NCBI GenBank assembly: GCA_036971475.1 | Contig: JBAIZL010000006.1 | Coordinates: 2,667,001-2,731,000, forward strand | DNA: 64,000 nt | Reading direction: 5' to 3' | Origin: Prosapia bicincta | Taxonomy: Eukaryota > Arthropoda > Insecta > Hemiptera > Cercopidae | Notes under the pieces: generated by a model | Told to the model about the DNA's origin: nothing | Seen by the model: the letters and a program-made list of their open reading frames with translations, nothing else | Databases searched by the model: none | Program-made: the position numbers and the translations under genes | In this document: positions 58,090 through 64,000 of the stretch, in pieces | Numbering within the stretch: the first letter of the stretch is position 1 | How the letters are laid out: the number at the start of each line of letters is the position of its first letter

Positions 58090-58380
58090 TTCACTGTAAT
58101 TAGCCCTTCCGAGAAGCAAGTCAGGTTTTACGTGCGTAGTAATATTTCTAGTGGGAATCATAGGCTAATTGTTTTATAATGGAATCGCTTATAAATGACG
58201 ATTTCTTTAAGTTTTGCGAAACGTGTTTAGACAATGGCTATCTTTATTTCACAAATAGGTTTTCAAGGTTTTTTTATTAGGTAAGTTAAGACGTTTGGAG
58301 AGAAAGAAGAAAATTCATGGTAAAAAAAGAGACAATGAGGTTCGAATTGCGATAAAAGGCCAATAATCTTGCAATAAAGT
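58090..58380. other. Unassigned sequence
   Basis: No gene or repeat recognised. Confidence 0.45.
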
Positions 58381-58381
58381 C

Positions 58382-58483
<102 letters not shown>

Positions 58484-58654
58484 GTAGCCTATACCTTGCA
58501 TTATTCCTCATGATGTTGGATCTGTTTGCCAACAATGAGCTTTGAATAATAAATAATTCTTGTATTTGTATAAATTCTCAGTTGTTTTGATATAGACCTA
58601 TATAAATATATATATATATGTAAAATATCAAATAGGTTTTCCTGTTAGAATTAT

Positions 58655-58880
58655 TTTCAAGATTAAATAATATACACTAATTACAGGAATTAACTTATTG
58701 AATAATACACTCAAAGCTTTTCGTTGGTTGACATTACCAACATCCTCAGGAATTACTAAGAATCTAGTAATTCTTAGTAATTCCTGAGGATGTTGGTAAT
58801 GTCAACCAACGAAAAGCTTTGAGTGTATTATTCAATAAATTAATTCCTGTAATTAGTGTATATTGTTTAATCTTGAATAT
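58655..58880. repeat. Inverted PLE-type terminal pair (family I), near perfect
   Basis: Arms about 58657-58761 and 58764-58877: CAAGATTAAATAATATACAC, AATAATACACTCAAAGCTTT and complements. The centre is GAATTACTAAGAATCTAGTA. Both arms carry the core below. Confidence 0.85.
58779..58825 (+). ncRNA. Hammerhead-ribozyme-like core
   Basis: CUGAGGA at 58784-58790, U, stem II GUUGGU...ACCAAC (six pairs), GAAA at 58811-58814, AGCUUU, GAGUG. Stem I is weak (UUC with GAG, then A-U). Core blocks are complete, but stem I and the cleavage triplet (UUU) are less convincing than at 60.7 kb. Confidence 0.45.
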
Positions 58881-59304
58881 ATATATATAAACTGCATACA
58901 ATAATTCCATGACAAATAAACTCCATCTTATGGTGTTACCATAAGTCGTACTGAATATAAGATTGAACCTAATGAATCAGTAAGAATTAACTTAGCCTAA
59001 TTGTTTTCATGTCACTGTCTTAGCTTTTCTCTTTTGCCCGCCTCAACCATATAGCTTCACCAACTGTGAAGATTTTTTAGGGTCACTGATTCTATTTAAA
59101 TATTTCGCGATAGGCAGAGAAAGATCTATGATTTCCTTGAGGTGGTATAAGATGAAAATGCTTTATTTAAAAGGAAAGTTAACATTTAGCTTTCTAAAAG
59201 AAATAAGTAGCCTATATATTTATTCTACCTTGAAAAAAAAAATTTTTTTTTAACATACTTTTATTATGCAACGAACTCACATAGCAATAATTTATAAAGT
59301 TGTT

Positions 59305-59425
59305 TGTCGTAATCGTCTTGAATTCACTGACTAAACTATAAGTAATTATTACTTAAGTAAGTGATACTTTAATGCTTACTTGCTGACGCGTTTCGAAATA
59401 ATCGTTTCATTTATGAACCTTTACT
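59305..59425. repeat. Solo PLE-A terminus
   Basis: CGTCTTGAATTCACTGACTA, CTTACTTGCTGACGCGTTTC and ATCGTTTCATTTATGAACC follow the order of the other A termini. No coding part attached. Confidence 0.7.
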
Positions 59426-59429
59426 CGAG

Positions 59430-60525
59430 TAAGTAAATGATTACTTTTAGACTTCATATATATAAATTTCGTAAGCCGAATTTTGAGAGAAAATTTTGGG
59501 AGCTTAGAAAATCGTACAGAGCTGGGAGATGGCTCAAATTAAAGGTTTTGATGGGTAGGAGCAGGGAAAAATATAGGGTTTTCTCAATTTACAACATTTA
59601 TAGTGTTTTCAGAATCTTAAAGTTACCAAAAATCTCCATAAGAAATACATTGCAATGAAAAACAGCTGAGTATGATTTTCAAATATTTCAGCTGACAAAC
59701 GGCTGTACAAATATTATATTTGTAGCTACAAATAATGTTATATTATAACAGCTGCATACAAATATTTTAACAGCATTAAAGAATAATAATAACAAATATG
59801 AACTTGGGATCAAGTTTAGTTGATAGAGTACATCTTATGGTACTAGATATATTTGACAAGTGTATTAAATAAGAAATAATCTCTAGTTCTGGAAAAGGAA
59901 ACACCATATTTTTACCAAGAATTAAATTAATATCAATAGATTAGATCCTAACATGACATTTCAAACGAAAAGGAACAAATTTCCTTTAAGACTTACATTT
60001 TCAAAAACTATAAGTAAGGCTTCAACTCATCAAACCTGTTTTACACATGATCAAATTTATGTTGTACAAGTCGAGTGAAATCTCAAGTTGTGTTAAAGAT
60101 ACATATTGAAAATACGATGGGTGAAAAAAATCAAATTGTAAACAAAACATATATTTTATGAGGAAATTTTGTTAAGAAAAATTGAATTATATTAAATTAA
60201 CTTGTATTAAAAAATAAAATTACGATACAAAAGTTTAAAATTTGTTCCAATATGAATACGGGCATTTGCCTCTACAAGCCCCAAGTAATTTATAGTTTTG
60301 AAAATAAATATTAACAAAATATAACCATAAAATATTTTAATTTGACCAATTCTACAAAGCAAACCCACTCTTATTTTACTTATACACAATAAATTATGAC
60401 AATATATAAAGACTTGCCTGGAGTAGCATTTTCCTGTTGTGTAAATAAATATCGATTTGAAAGTTTTACAACAGCCTTCCTCCTTTAAACAAAAAATAAG
60501 TGCTACTATAGAAGTAAGTAAACAA
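59430..60525. other. Unassigned AT-rich sequence
   Basis: No gene or repeat recognised. Confidence 0.5.
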
Positions 60526-60605
60526 ATATTCTTTGAGCTTAGCTTGTGAAGTTATGTTAAAAACAAATAAAAACATACACAAAACTCACAAATTATTCAT
60601 TTATT

Positions 60606-60650
60606 TACTCATACGCGTTTCAATGACCAAGTCATCATCATCAGTGAGTG
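60606..60650 (-). ncRNA. Hammerhead-ribozyme-like core, left arm
   Basis: Minus strand, same sequence as the right arm copy: CACUCA, CUGAUGA, U, GAUGAC...GUCAUU, GAAA, C-GC-G, GUA, UGAGUA. All invariant blocks intact. Confidence 0.6.
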
Positions 60651-60714
60651 TTACTACTACAAACTCTAACTTACAAGTTAGTTAGGGGTTGTAAGTTAGA
60701 GTTTGTAGTAGTAA

Positions 60715-60759
60715 CACTCACTGATGATGATGACTTGGTCATTGAAACGCGTATGAGTA
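60715..60759 (+). ncRNA. Hammerhead-ribozyme-like core, right arm
   Basis: Stem I CACUCA (60715-60720), CUGAUGA (60721-60727), U, stem II GAUGAC/GUCAUU with loop UUG, GAAA (60744-60747), mini stem III C-GC-G, triplet GUA (60751-60753), UGAGUA. Stem I pairs five positions (ACUCA with UGAGU). This is the type I arrangement with minimal stem III known from PLE hammerheads. Predicted cleavage after A60753. Confidence 0.65.
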
Positions 60760-60902
60760 AATAAATGAATAATTTGTGAGTTTTGTGTATGTTTTTATAG
60801 AAGTAAGTGTTTACATTTTACTATATGTTAACGTGTATAATCATAGTTGTCGTTGATTATGGAAACAAATAATGGAGTTTTCTTTGTTTTGATTTGGCAA
60901 AT

Positions 60903-61195
60903 CGATCGATAACATTTACATCGATCACCTTAGAGTAGCAAAGAACATGTATGACTATTACAAGAACATCTACATTGATCACCTTAGAGTAGCAAAGAAC
61001 ATGTATGACTATTACAAGAACATCTACATTGATCACCTTAGAGTAGCAAAGAACATGTATGACTATTACAAGAACATCTACATTGATCACCTTAGAGTAG
61101 CAAAGAACATGTATGACTATTACAAGAACATCTACTTTGATCACCTTACAGTAGCAAAGAACATGTATGATTATTACAAGAACATCTACAAACTA
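60903..61195. repeat. Tandem repeat, 54-bp unit, about five copies
   Basis: The unit GATCACCTTAGAGTAGCAAA, GAACATGTATGACTATTACA, AGAACATCTACATT is repeated with few changes; the first and last units diverge. As 54 is a multiple of three, frames stay open on both strands (plus: 18-residue repeat MYDYYKNIYIDHLRVAKN). I see no sign of a real gene around it. Confidence 0.9.
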
Positions 61196-61539
61196 TTACA
61201 CATTTGATTATAACAGAAACATGAAAAAGCCTAACACTACTATAGTTACTATCACTCTCAAATCAGGAATAAAATAAATTTACAGTTATTAAATACCAAA
61301 ATTAAATTAAGCTCATTCTATAATATAATTCTATATTTGTACCTGACTCGCAAATCTACCGCATTTATTCAAACATAATCTCTGAGATGTAAACTTGATT
61401 ATTATATTATTTTTTAGCATACCCTATGTGTTGGATGTAATTTAATTTTTAGTTTTACATATTTAAAACAAATTGTTTTTGAATTGCAAACTGGTTTAGT
61501 TTAAGTAAACGACACTAGAGTCCGCTCACTGGTATTAGT

Positions 61540-62135
61540 AGGTTAAAGGTATTTTCTGTCGCCCGTCCTCGGTTCCAGTGGTGACGTTAATGGAGTTTTA
61601 CTATAACTGTATTCATCCCTCCATGTATTGCAACAGTGCTGCCAACTTAGGTCTTGTTTGTCTACTCCTGATAAATACAAGAAGATCGTATTTAACGAAA
61701 CTAGCTTTTGGGAATTGGCACAACATATGTAACAGCCATTTATAAGGGAAGTTCCGTTAGTAGGGCTTTCTCCTGACCGTATTCCAGACGTCTATTCGCG
61801 TACCTATGAGCGCGCGTTTGCCTTGAAGGCATAGTTGTACTGTAAGTCATAGTCACAAGCCTATCATTAGTCGTGTTGTGGGGTCGTAGGGTTGTTAAAG
61901 TTCTGAAGGTTATTGTAGCATTAAGAAGCTTAAATGTGAATATTCGTGTCTATATTTGTTTATTGTGTCAAGACTTACTGATTTTTAAGTGTCTATTGTA
62001 ATTAATGTATCGTGGAAAAATTCTTAAGAAACTTAGTGTTAATCCGAACACCAAATAAGCTACCCCGGGGAAATTTTATCCCCAATGTTGCTGAATCTCT
62101 CATGTGGAATACATTTAAACTTTATGCAGGTAATA
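61540..62135 (+). other. GC-richer patch, possible first-exon or promoter region
   Basis: Higher GC and CpG (TTCGCGTACC, GAGCGCGCGTTTGCC) than the surroundings. Near 62045-62132 a frame reads RTPNKLPRGNFIPNVAES and LMWNTFKLYA, then GCAGGTAATAAAG, a plausible splice donor at 62131. The stop just upstream means the frame would need an intron before it. No protein family recognised. Confidence 0.25.
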
Positions 62136-62164
62136 AAGCGAGAGCTTAATTAAAATATTTATTA

Positions 62165-62325
62165 CACTTTGTATTAATTGATTCCATCTTCACGTAAGCT
62201 ACTTTTTTTTACTAAAAACACTTGTAAATATATTACACTTGTCTATAGTACCACTTACTTTTATGATTGTTGAGGCCGGCTGTTTCGGGAGGTTTGTCTC
62301 ATTGTCAATGAAGACAGTAACTTTA
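62165..62325. repeat. Solo PLE-B terminus with leader motif
   Basis: TTGATTCCATCTTCACGTAA then CTATAGTACCACTTACTTTT, TTGTTGAGGCCGGCTGTTTC and GGGAGGTTTGTCTCATTGTC. Same order as at 16.05-16.19 kb, with one arm only. Confidence 0.7.
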
Positions 62326-62329
62326 GTTT

Positions 62330-63055
62330 GGTTTCAATTTCCATTTTAAATTAGCACCGTTTCGTTTTGATTGGTTTATTGATTAAATGAGTTTAAGAAA
62401 AGAGTTTGTACTTTTTTTAAATACAGGTCTACCTCATTCGAAGATTATTGAAAGTGAAATGGTTTTGCGGAGGTGTATTTAGGCTTTGCAAATAATATGG
62501 CCTAAAGACAACGTTCAGTATAAAGTGAACAATTTGCTAATTTTTATATTTAACTGTTTAAAGTTCTAGAATATCCGTCCAACCAAAATCTCCACAACAT
62601 GGAATATTCGCCCTAAAACAACAATTGTGAAATCGTATACTTTAATGTTCAAGATATACTTTAAACTTAAAAATGCCGAAGAAGCGTGGTTTTGAATTGA
62701 ATACAACGAAGCCAAAAGTTTTGAAGTGAAGCAACTCTACAAAAACCCATTGGATGGACATAAACATACAATTTAGCGTCAGTATAATTTACGTCAGTTT
62801 AATAGCGTCAGTATAAATTCCATTAGGTTACGCTATAAATCACCTCAAAGTGAATTAAATGACAACATGATCTCATATATCAGCTGATTTCATGTTATAG
62901 GTTATGATGTAAAACAACTGTTTTACACGTAGGTTGTTACATTATTTATTGAGCATTGTTAAAGGAAAGCCTATTATTAAATAGTTTTGGTCAGTTAATA
63001 AATATTATAATTTATTTAAATTTTAGTAAAACTCAATACAAATAAAATAACAATA
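62330..63055. other. Unassigned AT-rich sequence
   Basis: No gene recognised; the PLE-A copy begins abruptly after it. Confidence 0.5.
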
Positions 63056-63058
63056 AAA

Positions 63059-64000
63059 TAAATTTTCTAGACCTTACCATCACCAAACACAACACCAGAC
63101 ATAAATTCAAAATATACAAAAAACCAACAACTACCGATATTGCCATACATAATACATCTAATCACACCACACAACACAAACACGCTACATTTAATCATAT
63201 GTTACTCCGTCTAATCAACATACCAATGCTACAGAAAGACTACGACGAAGAACTTAATACCATAAAATACATCGCTCAACAAAACGGCTACTAACACACA
63301 CTCATAGACAACATACTCAGAAAAATTAAACATAAACACCATCACACGGCCACGCAGATAAACCACACAAAAAACAACAAATACATATCCCTCACCTACC
63401 ACAACAAAAACACAGTCAAAGTAGCCTCCACATTCAAAAAACTCCATTACCAAATATCCTACAAAACAACAAACACTTTAAGACAATACATACAACCTTT
63501 TCAAAAAGAAACTGACAAATACAAACTCTCAGGCATTTACAAATTAACTTGTAACGATTGTCCCAGCTATTATATCGGCCAAACCGGCAATTCATTCTAT
63601 ACACTCTTCGAAGAACACATTACCCCCAAAGAAAAACAAACAAACGCTAAATCCAGCTACGCAAAACACCTACAAAACACCCAGCACACACACATACACA
63701 CACACACACACACCGACATACACGCTAATTTAAATGTTCTACACACATTAAAACAAAGTAAAAAAACTAATAACCTTAGAAAAATATGAAGTCTACAAAC
63801 ACTACGCAACAGATAAAGAAAACGTATTAAATGATCACACATACTTTGAAGCCAACAGCCTTTTCTTTTATATGACACACAACCAAAACAACCCACCCCA
63901 TTCCACAATCATAAATCCATTCCCGTTAGAGCCTTTACCGATGCCGCCAGTAGAGGGTTAGCTTCGTTAAAGGAACGAATGTTTTGAAACGCGTCAGCAA
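63059..64000 (+). mobile_element. PLE-A copy, 5'-truncated, extends beyond the window
   Basis: Starts abruptly in the RT C-terminal motif NFLDLTI and continues through the connector, GIY-YIG and coding tail to the terminus (CGTTAAAGGAACGAATG, TTTTGAAACGCGTCAGCAA) cut by the window end. It is the reference for family A here; copies at 47.55 and 48.44 kb and solo termini elsewhere match its 3' part. Typical 5' truncation of target-primed insertions. Confidence 0.85.
63061..63789 (+). pseudogene. PLE-A RT C-terminus and GIY-YIG endonuclease
   Basis: The frame opens with NFLDLTITKHNTRHKFKIYK, then KPTTTDIAIHNTSNHT, HKHATFNHMLLRLINIPM, a stop at 63292-63294, then HTLIDNILRKIK and a linker. GIY at 63532 and YYIG at 63568-63579 mark the endonuclease (GIYKLTCNDCPSYYIGQTG). 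An internal (HT)n run at about 63682-63716 comes from a CA microsatellite. The frame ends at TGA 63787-63789; a frameshift back would restore NLEKYEVYKHYATDKENVLN-like text. RT catalytic residues lie outside the copy. The conserved Arg after YIG reads Leu (FYTLFEEH), so the nuclease is probably impaired. Confidence 0.8.

Larger units (their letters stand above)
60528..60800. repeat. Inverted PLE-type terminal pair (family E2), best preserved
   Basis: Arms 60568-60674 and 60691-60798 are almost perfect reverse complements: AAAACTCACAAATTATTCAT, CATACGCGTTTCAATGACCA and complements. The loop is about 16 bases. The left flank, including TTCTTTGAGCTTAGCTTGTG, is shared with 57.46 kb. Each arm has a full hammerhead-like core. 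Confidence 0.85.

Noticed and set aside
60947..61207. A repetitive protein made of 18-residue units
   Set aside because: Both strands are open and there is no surrounding gene structure; a 54-bp tandem repeat is the simpler reading.
63229..63908. Two minus-strand frames of 74 and 83 codons
   Set aside because: Antisense of the PLE-A coding sequence; the Val- and Cys-rich text reflects AC-rich codons read backwards.
63957..64000. Hammerhead in the PLE-A terminus
   Set aside because: GAAACGCGUC is present, but no CUGANGA block is found at a suitable distance upstream, so I did not call a ribozyme there.

Overview
This is a eukaryotic window, very AT-rich and almost free of host coding sequence. 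It is dense in microsatellites and in transposable elements of kinds typical of arthropods: I-group and jockey LINEs, piggyBac, PIF/Harbinger, hAT, tRNA-derived SINEs and Penelope-like elements (PLEs) with GIY-YIG endonuclease. I infer an arthropod, most likely an insect; the species cannot be read from the sequence. I found no convincing host gene, only a few exon-like patches.

Layout. 1-4670 is featureless AT-rich DNA. 4672-6055 is a rearranged cluster of PLE fragments with inverted ends, followed by LINE relics (6115-6420, 7715-8330). 9.2-14.2 kb holds small inverted-repeat elements, a decayed hAT relic and PLE termini. 16.08-16.48 kb is a head-to-head pair of PLE 3' ends, and 17.8-18.75 kb is a dead LINE RNase H end. 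At 19.6-26.2 kb there is a three-level nest: a hAT relic is split by a PLE terminal palindrome, which is itself split by an apparently intact 4.3-kb non-LTR retrotransposon (one 1366-residue ORF, all catalytic motifs present, 14-bp target duplication). 26.6-27.3 kb is a non-autonomous hAT element with a perfect 8-bp target duplication. 27.65-28.22 kb is another PLE palindrome.

The second half contains a piggyBac remnant flanked by TTAA (33.1-34.1 kb), two SINEs (37.3-38.0 kb), a PIF/Harbinger deletion derivative keeping the starts of both of its genes (38.40-39.26 kb) and a second Harbinger-like derivative (52.13-52.87 kb). A 1.6-kb minisatellite with higher-order structure lies at 43.3-44.9 kb, with other tandem arrays at 39.8, 51.4, 57.8 and 60.9 kb. 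Three truncated PLE-A copies lie at 47.55, 48.44 and 63.06 kb; the last runs off the window end.

The most interesting theme is a set of more than ten short, nearly perfect palindromes, each two copies of a 70-200 bp unit placed head to head. Several units contain the conserved parts of a hammerhead ribozyme in the right order: stem I, CUGANGA, stem II, GAAA, a very short stem III, an NUH cleavage triplet and the stem I partner strand. The best cases are at 60.6, 42.1, 30.5, 58.8 and 17.15 kb. Hammerheads are known from PLE terminal repeats, so I read the palindromes as solo, inverted PLE-type terminal repeats from several families sharing one region.
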